NCBI RefSeq assembly: GCF_000296215.2
Contig: NZ_CP013949.1
Coordinates: forward strand, 2,659,501 to 2,723,500
Source: Bradyrhizobium sp. CCGE-LA001
GTDB taxonomy: Bacteria > Pseudomonadota > Alphaproteobacteria > Rhizobiales > Xanthobacteraceae
Direction of reading: 5' to 3'
DNA: 64,000 bases
Within the stretch, counting starts at the first letter, position 1. Each line of letters starts with the position of its first letter. Both the position numbers and the translations under genes were made by a program. Shown in pieces: positions 33,175 to 41,510 of this stretch. Below the pieces are notes generated by a model. The model ran no database searches and was not told the DNA's origin. It saw only the letters and a list, made by a program, of their open reading frames with translations.

Positions 33175-33207
33175 GCTCAATCCTTGTGCGCCGCACAAGG
33201 ATTGAGC
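33175..33207. promoter_or_regulatory. Tandem NtrC-type enhancer upstream of narK
   Basis: GCTC-N7-GTGC, GCC, GCAC-N7-GAGC: a perfect 33-bp inverted repeat around 33191, with one mismatch per NtrC dyad. It has the same layout and GCC spacer as the enhancer at 29716, and 112 bp to the narK -24 element. Confidence 0.8.
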
Positions 33208-33210
33208 GAA

Positions 33211-33229
33211 TCGCAAATTTAGCGTGCGA
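33211..33229. promoter_or_regulatory. Conserved TCGCA-N9-TGCGA dyad (narK promoter)
   Basis: Second copy of the dyad at 29752, at the identical +20 offset from the enhancer centre, sharing TCGCAAATTT and TGCGA, followed by CCCTGC at the same +44 offset in both promoters. Confidence 0.55.
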
Positions 33230-33261
33230 AAAAGCCCTGCCAAAGATTCGGGCAAGACGAA

Positions 33262-33274
33262 TAACGTTCTGAAA
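33262..33274 (-). promoter_or_regulatory. Weak IHF-like site (narK promoter)
   Basis: Minus strand TTTCAGAACGTTA matches WATCAANNNNTTR with two mismatches, at the same +71 to +83 offset as the perfect site at 29803. Without the positional match I would not call it. Confidence 0.4.
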
Positions 33275-33300
33275 TCCCTGCATTTCCAGCGTGCGCGCAA

Positions 33301-33318
33301 CTGGCACGGAAATTGAAA
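33301..33318 (+). promoter_or_regulatory. Sigma54 promoter of narK-bjgb-flp-nasC
   Basis: CTGGCACG-GAAA-TTGAAA: perfect TGGCACG -24 element and a TTGAA -12 element like nrtA (GG 33303-33304, GA 33315-33316). The predicted +1 is about 33328. Confidence 0.8.
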
Positions 33319-33329
33319 TGCCTTTGCGC

Positions 33330-33419
33330 GACGCCAACGACGACGTCCCTCAACATCATCAATCAGCATCGTGAACTCGCCACCGGGGTGAAGCCTCGGA
33401 GCGCGCCCCCATGCGGGGC
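33330..33419 (+). promoter_or_regulatory. narK leader with ANTAR-like hairpin and GC-rich hairpin
   Basis: Hairpin GACGCC-AACGAC-GACGTC (33330-33347, one mismatch at the same place as in the nrtA leader) has a six-base loop with A1 and G4 and starts at about +2. A GCCCC-CATGC-GGGGC hairpin (33405-33419) lies 44 bp before the narK start. NasT is reported to be needed for expression of this transcript in B. japonicum, which fits. Confidence 0.6.
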
Positions 33420-33462
33420 TGAGCCTGCAACGACGCAGCGGTGAGCCTGGAAGGGATATTCA

Positions 33463-34842
33463 ATGACGAAGAATCCAACTTGGATTTCGGACTGGCGCCC
33501 CGAGGACGAGGCGTTCTGGAATGCGACCGGCAAGACGATCGCGCGACGCAACCTGATCTGGTCGATCCTGGCCGAGCATATCGGCTTCTCGGTCTGGCTG
33601 ATCTGGAGCATCGTCACCACCAAGCTGCCCCAGGCGGGCTTCCACTACACCACCGACCAGCTGTTCCAGCTCGTCGCGGTGCCGGGCCTGATCGGTGCCC
33701 TGATGCGCTTTCCCTACACCTTCGCGGTGACGACGTTCGGCGGCCGAAACTGGACCATCTTCAGCGCGGCGATCCTGTTCATTCCGACGCTGTCGCTGGC
33801 CTATTTCGTGAGCCAGCCCGACACGCCGTTCTGGCTGATGCTGCTGGTTGCCTCGACCGCCGGGCTCGGCGGCGGCAATTTCGCCTCCAGCATGACCAAC
33901 ATCTCCTTCTTCTTCCCCGACCGGATGAAGGGGTGGGCGCTCGGCCTCAACGCCGCCGGCGGCAATATCGGTGTCTCCAGCGTGCAGCTGTTGACCCCGA
34001 TCCTGATGACGCTGGCCGTCTTCAACCTGTTCCAGGCGACGCCTGTCGACGGCATTTTCCTTCAGAATGCCGGCCTGATGTGGGTGCTGCCGATCGCGAT
34101 CGCCGTGTTCGGCGCCGTGTTCTTCATGAACAACCTCACCACGGCGAAATCCTCGGTGAAGAACCAGCTCGCGATCGTCAAGCGCAAGCACACCTGGATC
34201 ATGGCCTACCTCTATATCGGCACGTTCGGATCCTTCATCGGCTACTCCGCCGCGTTCCCGCTGCTGCTCAAGACGCAGTTCCCGAGTGTGACGATCTCGA
34301 TCGCCTTCCTGGGACCGCTGGTCGGCTCGCTGTCGCGTCCGCTCGGCGGCTGGCTTGCCGACAAGATCGGCGGCTCGATCATCACCTTCTGGAATTTCAT
34401 CGTGATGGCGGGCGCCACCGTCGGCGCGCTCTACTTCGTCGGGCAGAAGGATTTCATCGGCTTCTTGTCGATGTTCCTGATCCTGTTCGTGACGACGGGC
34501 ATCGGCAACGGCTCGACCTACCGCATGATCCCCTCGATCTTCCGCGAGGAGAACCTGTTTAGGGTGCGCGGCAAGGGCGATGCGGCGCGCGCGCTGGCGC
34601 TGAAGACGGCGAGCATCGAGAGCGGCGCGGCAGTCGGCTTCATCGGCGCGATCGGGGCGGTCGGCGGCTATCTGATCCCGACCGGGTTCGGCAAGTCGAT
34701 CGCCATGACAGGCGGACCGCAGCTCGCGCTCGCGATCTATCTCGGCTTCTACGCCTCCTGTCTCGCCCTGACCTGGTGGTTCTACCTGCGTCGCAGCCCG
34801 CAGGGCGAAGGCGCCTCCAGCCTTGCCGGGGCGCGAGTCTGA
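33463..34842 (+). CDS. narK: Nitrate/nitrite MFS transporter NarK
   Basis: 459 aa, twelve transmembrane helices. Both nitrate signatures are present: GLGGGNFASSMTNISFFFPD (TM5) and GIGNGSTYRMIPSIF (TM11); substrate-binding arginines are expected in ALMRFPYTF and LSRPLGGW. It imports nitrate and/or exchanges it for nitrite. AAGGGA precedes ATG 33463. First gene of narK-bjgb-flp-nasC, described in B. japonicum as a NasT-dependent, nitrate-induced transcript. Confidence 0.95.
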   Translation: MTKNPTWISDWRPEDEAFWNATGKTIARRNLIWSILAEHIGFSVWLIWSIVTTKLPQAGFHYTTDQLFQLVAVPGLIGALMRFPYTFAVTTFGGRNWTIFSAAILFIPTLSLAYFVSQPDTPFWLMLLVASTAGLGGGNFASSMTNISFFFPDRMKGWALGLNAAGGNIGVSSVQLLTPILMTLAVFNLFQATPVDGIFLQNAGLMWVLPIAIAVFGAVFFMNNLTTAKSSVKNQLAIVKRKHTWIMAYLYIGTFGSFIGYSAAFPLLLKTQFPSVTISIAFLGPLVGSLSRPLGGWLADKIGGSIITFWNFIVMAGATVGALYFVGQKDFIGFLSMFLILFVTTGIGNGSTYRMIPSIFREENLFRVRGKGDAARALALKTASIESGAAVGFIGAIGAVGGYLIPTGFGKSIAMTGGPQLALAIYLGFYASCLALTWWFYLRRSPQGEGASSLAGARV

Positions 34843-34845
34843 CAC

Positions 34846-34884
34846 TTGGCACGAATGTCGCTTCTCCCCGTACGCGGGGAGAAG
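34846..34884 (+). promoter_or_regulatory. Candidate internal sigma54 promoter and hairpin between narK and bjgb
   Basis: TTGGCACG-AATG-TCGCTT (34846-34863): perfect -24, one mismatch in -12, correct GG-N10-GC spacing. It overlaps the start of a perfect hairpin CTTCTCCCCG-TACG-CGGGGAGAAG (34861-34884), a type of intercistronic repeat common in Bradyrhizobium. No NtrC dyad lies nearby, so the promoter call is tentative. Confidence 0.4.
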
Positions 34885-34963
34885 TCCCTCTGATGACGTT
34901 TGACCCATGAACCTTGTCCGCAACGGCGCGGACGAAGGCAGACCGAAACAGACAGGAAACATC

Positions 34964-35392
34964 ATGACTTCAGAACAGATCGCCCTCATCCAGCAGAGCT
35001 TCTCCAAGGTCGCGCCGATATCCGAGCAGGCCGCGATGCTGTTCTACGATCGCCTGTTCGAGGTGGCGCCGTCCGTGCGCGCGATGTTTCCCGAGGACAT
35101 GACCGAGCAGCGCAAGAAGCTGATGGGCATGCTCGCCGCCGTGGTCGGCGGCCTGTCGAATCTGGACTCGATTCTTCCCGCGGCCTCTGCGCTCGCCAAG
35201 CGTCACGTCGCCTACGGCGCCACGGCCGAGCACTACCCCGTGGTCGGGGCGACCTTGCTGTGGACCCTGGAGAAGGGGCTTGGCGAGGCGTGGACGCCCG
35301 AACTGGCAAAGGCCTGGACCGACGCCTACGGCGTCCTGTCCGGCTACATGATGTCCGAGGCCTACGGCGCGCAGCCGCAGGCCGCTGAATAG
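34964..35392 (+). CDS. bjgb: Single-domain haemoglobin Bjgb
   Basis: 142-aa globin without reductase domain. Tyr28 (LFYDRLFE) fits position B10, Gln49 (MTEQRKKLM) fits E7, and His81 (LAKRHVAYG) is the proximal F8 ligand; this set is typical of NO-dioxygenating bacterial haemoglobins. The start is ATG 34964 after AGGAAA; the longer in-frame start adds a poorly conserved 19-residue leader. It sits between narK and flp; with Flp as partner it is reported to detoxify nitric oxide formed during nitrate assimilation. Confidence 0.93.
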   Translation: MTSEQIALIQQSFSKVAPISEQAAMLFYDRLFEVAPSVRAMFPEDMTEQRKKLMGMLAAVVGGLSNLDSILPAASALAKRHVAYGATAEHYPVVGATLLWTLEKGLGEAWTPELAKAWTDAYGVLSGYMMSEAYGAQPQAAE

Positions 35393-35402
35393 GAGATGCC
35401 TC

Positions 35403-36620
35403 GTGAGTGAACCGCTCGTCATCGTCGGTAACGGTATGGCGGCCGCGCGCCTGGTCGACGAGCTCGCCAAGACGGCGCTCGGTCGCTACGCGGTCGCTGT
35501 CATCGGCGAAGAGCCGCGCCTCGCCTACAATCGCGTGCTGCTCTCCTCGGTGCTAGCTGGCGAGACCGGCTCGCACGAGATCGAGCTGCGGCCGGCCGAT
35601 TGGTGGCGCCACCGCGGCGTCACGGTGCGCTATGGCTATCGCGTTACCGAGATCGACACCGGCCGCCGCGAGCTGAAGATCGAAGGCGAAGAGAGCATGG
35701 AATACTCCAAGCTCGTGCTCGCCACGGGATCGACGCCGCTGCGGCTCAACGTGCCGGGCGCCGATCTCGCCGGCGTTCACACCTTCCGCGACACCCGCGA
35801 CGTCGACCTGCTCTTGACCCTGGCCGCGGCGAAGAAGCGCGTCGTCGTGGTCGGCGGCGGCCTGCTCGGACTTGAAGCAGCTTACGGTCTCGCCAAGGCC
35901 GGCGCGCCGGTGACGTTGCTGCATCTGATGGACCGGCTGATGGAGCGTCAGCTCGATGCGCCGGCCGCCGATCTGCTCAAGACGCTGGTCGAACGCAAGG
36001 GCATCCGTATCCTGCTCAACGCCTCGACCGCCCGCATCCACGGCGAGGGTCACGTCGAGGCGGTCGAGCTCGCCGACGGCAGCCGCATCGAGGCCGACGC
36101 CGTGATCTTCGCCGCCGGCATCAAGCCGAACGTGGCGCTGGCGAAAGATGCGGGGATCGCGGTCAACCGCGGCGTCGTCGTCAACGATGTGATGCAGACC
36201 TCCTCATCGGACATCTTCGCGCTCGGCGAATGCGCCGAGCATCACGGCACCTGCTATGGCCTGGTCGAGCCGGCCTATGAGCAGGCGCGCGTGCTGGCGC
36301 GGCATCTGGCCGGCCGGCCCGCGGCCTATCAGGGCAGCGTGGTCTCGACCAATCTCAAGGTCTCCGGCGTCAGCGTATTCTCGGCGGGCGACTTCATGGG
36401 CGGGGAGGGCAGCGAGAGCCTGGTGCTGTCAGACCGCAGGCGCGGCACCTACAAGAAGCTCGTCATCGCCGACGGCCGGCTCACCGGAGCGGTGCTGATC
36501 GGCGATACCGTCGATGCGCTCTGGTACCTCGAACTGATCCGCAACCGCGACAAGGTCGCGGCGATCCGCACCGACATGATGTTCGGCCGCGCGTTGGCGC
36601 GTCCTTCCAAAGCGGCTTGA
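35403..36620 (+). CDS. flp: FAD/NAD(P)H-dependent oxidoreductase Flp
   Basis: 405-aa flavoprotein of the rubredoxin/nitrite-reductase-like pyridine nucleotide-disulfide family. FAD site VGNGMAAARLVDEL, NAD(P)H site VVVVGGGLLGLEAAYGL, and the C-terminal FAD motif DIFALGECAEHHG are present. Starts at GTG 35403 with AGGAG upstream, 10 bp after bjgb. Likely electron donor to NasC and to haemoglobin; published B. japonicum work reports that nitrate but not nitrite growth needs flp. Confidence 0.93.
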   Translation: MSEPLVIVGNGMAAARLVDELAKTALGRYAVAVIGEEPRLAYNRVLLSSVLAGETGSHEIELRPADWWRHRGVTVRYGYRVTEIDTGRRELKIEGEESMEYSKLVLATGSTPLRLNVPGADLAGVHTFRDTRDVDLLLTLAAAKKRVVVVGGGLLGLEAAYGLAKAGAPVTLLHLMDRLMERQLDAPAADLLKTLVERKGIRILLNASTARIHGEGHVEAVELADGSRIEADAVIFAAGIKPNVALAKDAGIAVNRGVVVNDVMQTSSSDIFALGECAEHHGTCYGLVEPAYEQARVLARHLAGRPAAYQGSVVSTNLKVSGVSVFSAGDFMGGEGSESLVLSDRRRGTYKKLVIADGRLTGAVLIGDTVDALWYLELIRNRDKVAAIRTDMMFGRALARPSKAA

Positions 36621-36650
36621 TAGAGGCGGCTTGAGACAAGGCAGCTAGAT

Positions 36651-39353
36651 ATGACGGCGATCGATCCCACCCTCCGCGCCACCAAGACGACCTGTCCCTA
36701 TTGCGGCGTCGGCTGCGGCGTGCTGGCGACGCCTGACGGCACGGGCGGGGCGGCCATCGCCGGCGACCCTGATCATCCCGCCAATTTCGGCCGGCTGTGC
36801 TCCAAGGGCTCCGCGCTCGGCGAGACCGTCGGACTGGAAGGTCGTCTGCATTATCCGATGATCCGCTGCAAGGGCGTGCTGGAGCGCGTCGCCTGGAGCG
36901 ACGCGCTCGACCACGTCGCGCACCGCATGCAGCATATCGTGGCGCGCGACGGCGCCGACGCCGTTGCGTTCTATCTCTCCGGTCAATTGCTGACCGAGGA
37001 CTATTACATTGCCAACAAGCTGATGAAGGGCTTCGTCGGCACCGCCAATGTCGACACCAATTCGCGCCTCTGCATGTCGTCCTCGGTCGCCGGCCATCGT
37101 CGCGCCTTCGGCGCCGACACGGTACCCGGCTGCTATGAGGATCTCGACGAGGCCGACCTGCTGGTCTTCGTCGGCTCGAACGCAGCCTGGTGTCACCCGG
37201 TTCTGTTCCAGCGCATGCTGAAGAATCGTGGGGAGCGCGGCGCGCGAATGGTCGTGATCGATCCGCGCCGCACCGACACGGCCGATGAGGCCGATCTGTT
37301 CCTTGGGCTCAAGCCTGGCACCGACACCGCGTTGTTCTCCGGCCTGTTCGTCCATCTCGCCGACAATGGCGCGCTGGATCAGGACTACATCGCGAACAAC
37401 ACGTCTGGCTTCGACGACGCGCTGGTGCGCGCGCGCGGCATCGCCGGCAGCATCGGTGCGACCGCGCTGGCGACGGGCTTGTCCGAGCAGGACGTTGCGG
37501 CCTTCTTCAGGATGTTCCGCGACACGCCGCGGGTCGTCACGCTCTATTCGCAGGGCGTCAACCAATCCGCACAGGGCACCGACAAGGTCAATGCCATCCT
37601 GAATTGCCATCTCGCGACGGGGCGCATCGGCAAGCACGGCGCTTCGCCGTTCTCGCTGACCGGCCAGCCCAATGCGATGGGCGGCCGCGAGGTCGGCGGC
37701 CTCGCGAACATGCTCGCCGCCCATATGGGCTTCACGCCGCCCGACATCGATCGCGTCCGGCGCTTTTGGAAGGCGCCGCGCATTGCGACCCATGAAGGGT
37801 TGAAGGCGGTGCAATTGTTCGAGGCGATCAACCGCGGCGAGGTCAAAGCGCTCTGGGTGATGGGCACCAACCCGGCGGTGTCACTGCCCGATGCCGATTT
37901 CGTGCGCGAGGCGCTGAAGAAGCTCGAGCTGTTCGTTGTCTCGGAAAACGTGCTCTCCAACGACACGGTGGACGCGGGCCCGCATGTGCTGCTGCCGGCG
38001 CTGGCCTGGGGCGAAAAGTCGGGCACGGTGACCAATTCCGAACGCCGGATCTCGCGCCAGCGCTCTTTCCTGCCGGCGCCGGGCGAGGCGCGCCCTGACT
38101 GGTGGATCCTCAGCGAGACCGCCAAGCGCCTCGGCTTCGGCGACAGTTTTAACTACAAATCCGCCGCCGAGATATTCCGCGAGCATGCATCGCTCTCGGC
38201 CTTCGAGAACGATGGCAGCCGCGACTTCGACATTGGCGCTCTGACCTCGCTGTCCGACGAAGCTTTCGATGCCTTGAAGCCGGTGCAATGGCCGGCGCGC
38301 GAAGGCGGCGAGCCCGGCGCGCGCTTCTTCGCGCAAGGCGGTTTCTTCACCAATGACGGCAAGGGCCGATTCATTGCGCCGGAGGTGCCGGCCTTGCGCG
38401 GCGAGACCGGCGCCTCGCGTCCCCTCAGACTCAACACCGGGCGCATCCGCGACCAGTGGCACACCATGACGCGGACCGGCCTCAGCCAGCGGCTGGGCGC
38501 GCATTTGCCCGAGCCCTTCGTCGAGATCCATCCCGACGATGCCAGCAGATACGGCATCGTCCATGACGGCTATGCCCGCATCACCACCGACTACGGCCAG
38601 TGCATCCTGAAGGTTGTCGTCAGCGACCGCCAGCAGCGCGGCGCGCTGTTCGTTCCGATTCACTGGAGCGCGATGAACGCTTCGCATGGCCGCGTCGGGG
38701 CGCTGGTCCAGTCGTTCACCGATCCGTTCTCGGGCCAGCCTGAATCGAAGGCGACGCCGGCGGCGATCGCGCCTTACGAATACGTCTTTCGCGGTTTCGC
38801 ACTCTCGCGCAAGCAGCTCGATCTGCCGCCAAACCTGTTGTGGACCCGCGTCACGGTCGCCGGCGGCTTCGGCTATCTGTTCGCCGACAACGCCGATCTG
38901 TCGCGCTGGCCGGCCTGGCTCGATGGTGTCACCGGCGAGGACGTCGCCGAATACCGCGATTTTGGCGGCGGCATCTACCGCGCGGCTTCGTTCGTCGGCG
39001 ATCGCATCGAGGCCTGCCTGTTCGTCGGCCCCGGGCATGACGCCGGCGATTGGGAGGTGGTCAGGAGCGCCTTCGCGGCGGATCACGTCAGCGACGAGCA
39101 ACGCCGCATGCTGCTGTCGGGCAAGTCGACTGAGGGTGTGGCCTCGACCGGGCCGATCGTCTGCGCCTGCTTCGGCGTCGGCCGCGGCACCATCTGCGAC
39201 ACCATCGCGAGCGGCGCGCGCTCGGCGACCGAGATCGGCGCCAAGCTCAAGGCCGGCACGAATTGCGGCTCCTGCATCCCCGAGCTGAAGCGGTTGATCG
39301 CGACGACGGAGGTGCCGGCGAAGCAGGCGAAGGTCGCGGGCGCGGTGGGGTAG
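36651..39353 (+). CDS. nasC: Assimilatory nitrate reductase catalytic subunit NasC
   Basis: 900-aa molybdopterin (bis-MGD) enzyme reducing nitrate to nitrite in the cytoplasm. The [4Fe-4S] ligands Cys15, Cys18, Cys22 and Cys50 (CPYCGVGC...CSKG) are at the N-terminus, followed by the molybdopterin oxidoreductase and dinucleotide-binding domains (LRLNTGRIRDQWHTMTRTG near 600). The C-terminus carries a BFD-like [2Fe-2S] domain (CACFGVGRGTICDTI ... GTNCGSCIPEL), the probable entry point for electrons from Flp. Last gene of the operon. No nitrite reductase gene follows. Confidence 0.95.
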   Translation: MTAIDPTLRATKTTCPYCGVGCGVLATPDGTGGAAIAGDPDHPANFGRLCSKGSALGETVGLEGRLHYPMIRCKGVLERVAWSDALDHVAHRMQHIVARDGADAVAFYLSGQLLTEDYYIANKLMKGFVGTANVDTNSRLCMSSSVAGHRRAFGADTVPGCYEDLDEADLLVFVGSNAAWCHPVLFQRMLKNRGERGARMVVIDPRRTDTADEADLFLGLKPGTDTALFSGLFVHLADNGALDQDYIANNTSGFDDALVRARGIAGSIGATALATGLSEQDVAAFFRMFRDTPRVVTLYSQGVNQSAQGTDKVNAILNCHLATGRIGKHGASPFSLTGQPNAMGGREVGGLANMLAAHMGFTPPDIDRVRRFWKAPRIATHEGLKAVQLFEAINRGEVKALWVMGTNPAVSLPDADFVREALKKLELFVVSENVLSNDTVDAGPHVLLPALAWGEKSGTVTNSERRISRQRSFLPAPGEARPDWWILSETAKRLGFGDSFNYKSAAEIFREHASLSAFENDGSRDFDIGALTSLSDEAFDALKPVQWPAREGGEPGARFFAQGGFFTNDGKGRFIAPEVPALRGETGASRPLRLNTGRIRDQWHTMTRTGLSQRLGAHLPEPFVEIHPDDASRYGIVHDGYARITTDYGQCILKVVVSDRQQRGALFVPIHWSAMNASHGRVGALVQSFTDPFSGQPESKATPAAIAPYEYVFRGFALSRKQLDLPPNLLWTRVTVAGGFGYLFADNADLSRWPAWLDGVTGEDVAEYRDFGGGIYRAASFVGDRIEACLFVGPGHDAGDWEVVRSAFAADHVSDEQRRMLLSGKSTEGVASTGPIVCACFGVGRGTICDTIASGARSATEIGAKLKAGTNCGSCIPELKRLIATTEVPAKQAKVAGAVG

Positions 39354-39383
39354 GCGACGTTCGGTCCTCGCCACATCCTCCGC

Positions 39384-39487
39384 TGTCATCGCACGGCTTG
39401 ACCGGGCGATCCAGTATTCCGAGACGTCTGTGGTTCACCGAGAAGCTGCGGCGTACTGGATTCCCCGCCTCCGCGGGGAATGACAGT
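39384..39487. repeat. Intergenic palindromic repeat, family B
   Basis: About 104 bp with CTGTCAT/ATGACAG ends, inner arms GATCCAGTA / TACTGGATT and a local CCCCGCCTCCGCGGGG hairpin, between nasC and the lactonase gene. It may also serve to end the nasC transcript. Confidence 0.7.
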
Positions 39488-39560
39488 GGGCAAGAGCCGT
39501 CCGTCGGCCCAATCGACGCGACCGCGATTGTGCCCTATGTTGTCGCGCTCTTCCCCTGAC

Positions 39561-40475
39561 ATGCCCACAAAAACAACGATGTACCTGGAAACGCCGCCGC
39601 GCCTGATCGAGACCAAGCTTTTCTCCGCCATGCCCGACAAGTTCCGCCGCAAGGGCGCGCGGACGGACTGGGCCGATGCCAACCGGCCTGGCATTGCCAC
39701 CGACAGCTTCATCGAGGGGCCGTCCTTCGACAAGGACGGCCATCTCTACATCGTCGACATCCCCTTCGGCCGCATCTTCCGCATTGCGCCTGATGGCGAG
39801 TGGTCGCAGGTCATCGAATACGAGGGCTGGCCGAACGGGCTGAAGATCGCGCCTGACGGCCGCGTCCTGGTCGCCGATTACATGCACGGCATCATGGAGC
39901 TCGACGCCGAAGCCGGCCGCGTCAAGCCGGTGCTGACCGCACGTAATTCGGAATCCTTTCGCGGCTGCAACGACCTGCATCTCGCCTCCAACGGTGACAT
40001 CTATTTCACCGATCAGGGCCAGACCGGCTTGCACGATCCGAGCGGTCGGGTCTACCGGCTTGCAGCAAATGGCCGGCTCGACTGTCTGATCAGCACCGGC
40101 ATCAGCCCCAACGGCTTGGTGCTCGACCCGACCGAGACCGTGCTGTTCGTCGCGATGACGCGCGACAATGCGGTGTGGCGGCTGCCGTTCATGAAGGACG
40201 GCAGCGTGTCGAAGGTCGGCCGCTTCTGCTCTCTGTTCGGCACCAGCGGTCCCGACGGCATGAGCATGGATGCCAAGGGCCGCCTGTTCGTCGGCCACGC
40301 CTCGCTCGGCCACGTCTTCGTATTCGCGCCGAACGGCGAGCTGATCGCACGGATCAAGTCGTGCGCGGGACCGAATTGCACCAATGTCGCGATCGGTGGC
40401 GAAGCCAACGATCGTCTCTACATCACGGAGTCCTCGACCGGTAGCGTGCTGGTCGCGGATATCAGCGGACTGTGA
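39561..40475 (+). CDS. SMP-30/gluconolactonase-family protein (lactonase)
   Basis: 304-aa six-bladed beta-propeller metal-dependent lactonase. Family marks are DSFIEGPSFDKDGHLYIVDI (metal-binding Glu), NDLHLASNGDIYFTD (Asn/Asp), and GPDGMSMDAKGRLFVGH. It probably hydrolyses a sugar-acid lactone. ATG 39561 is used; ATG 39579 (MYLETPP) is equally possible, and neither has a clear ribosome-binding site. Its stop lies at the start of the aldo/keto reductase gene, so they form one unit. Confidence 0.88.
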   Translation: MPTKTTMYLETPPRLIETKLFSAMPDKFRRKGARTDWADANRPGIATDSFIEGPSFDKDGHLYIVDIPFGRIFRIAPDGEWSQVIEYEGWPNGLKIAPDGRVLVADYMHGIMELDAEAGRVKPVLTARNSESFRGCNDLHLASNGDIYFTDQGQTGLHDPSGRVYRLAANGRLDCLISTGISPNGLVLDPTETVLFVAMTRDNAVWRLPFMKDGSVSKVGRFCSLFGTSGPDGMSMDAKGRLFVGHASLGHVFVFAPNGELIARIKSCAGPNCTNVAIGGEANDRLYITESSTGSVLVADISGL

Positions 40476-40483
40476 GCTCCAAC

Positions 40484-41323
40484 ATGAGAACAAATCCCTT
40501 CGGCAAGACGGGCACCAACGTTTCCGTCATCGGGCAGGGCACCTGGTATCTCGATCACGGCGATCGCAAGCGCGCCATTGCCGCGCTTCAACGCGGGCTC
40601 GATCTCGGCATGACCAATATCGACACTGCCGAGATGTACGGCGATGCCGAGCTCGTCATTGCCGATGCCATCGCAGGCCGCCGCGACGAGGTGTTCCTCG
40701 TTTCAAAGGTGCTGCCTAGCAACGCCTCGCGCCGTGGCACGATCACGGCGTGCGAGCGCTCACTGAAACGCCTCAAGACCGATCGCCTCGATTGCTATCT
40801 CCTGCACTGGCGCGGCTCGTATCCGCTGGAGGATACCGTCGCTGCGTTCGAGGAGCTGGTGAAGACTGGCAAGATCAAGTCCTGGGGGGTCTCCAATTTC
40901 GATGCCGACGATCTCGACGAGATTCTCGAAGTGGCCGGCGAGGGCCGCATCGCGTGCAATCAGGTGCTCTATCATCTCAAGGAGCGCGCGATCGAACATG
41001 CCGTGATCCCCTGGTGCGAACGGCATGGTGTCGCCGTGGTCGCCTATTCGCCGTTCGGTCATGACGATTTTCCGGATGCGCGCAGCAAGGGCGGTGCGGT
41101 CCTCGCGCGCATCGCGGAGGCGCGTCGCGTGACGCCGCGCCAGGTCGCGCTGAGCTTCCTCACCCGTGCAACTACGGTGTTCGCGATCCCGAAGGCGTCA
41201 TCGGCGGAACATGCCGGCGAGAATGCGGCGGCGGGCGATCTCGTGCTGACGAAAGACGAGATTTCGGCGCTCGATGCGGCGTTTCCACGCGGACCGAAGC
41301 CGCGCAGCCTGCCCATGCTGTAA
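40484..41323 (+). CDS. Aldo/keto reductase
   Basis: 279-aa TIM-barrel NADPH-dependent reductase. The catalytic tetrad is visible: Asp and Tyr in NIDTAEMYGDAEL, Lys in FLVSKVLPSN, His in CYLLHWRGSYP. C-terminal cofactor residues are in FAIPKASSAEHAGENAA. A GTG at 40472 overlapping the lactonase stop is an alternative start. Coupled to the lactonase gene, it may act on the same sugar derivative. Confidence 0.9.
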   Translation: MRTNPFGKTGTNVSVIGQGTWYLDHGDRKRAIAALQRGLDLGMTNIDTAEMYGDAELVIADAIAGRRDEVFLVSKVLPSNASRRGTITACERSLKRLKTDRLDCYLLHWRGSYPLEDTVAAFEELVKTGKIKSWGVSNFDADDLDEILEVAGEGRIACNQVLYHLKERAIEHAVIPWCERHGVAVVAYSPFGHDDFPDARSKGGAVLARIAEARRVTPRQVALSFLTRATTVFAIPKASSAEHAGENAAAGDLVLTKDEISALDAAFPRGPKPRSLPML

Positions 41324-41510
41324 TGCACAAACGTCTATTATTAATGGAGTATTGACGCGCGCGGCGGCTCGCGCATATCGGCATCCTGTTTTCGGAAGTT
41401 GTGAACGCGGCGCAATTGTCGTTTTTTACGACTGTTCTCGATTCGCAATTTCCCGGGTTCCAGCCGTGACACCGCCGCCCGCTGCAGCCGCAAGGCTCGA
41501 CAGTATTCCC

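Noticed and set aside
33460..35007. 515-codon minus-strand open frame over narK
   Set aside because: Antisense to narK, whose nitrate signatures are intact; the translation is highly charged and featureless.
37881..39389. 502-codon minus-strand open frame over nasC
   Set aside because: Antisense to the C-terminal half of nasC; no recognisable domain.
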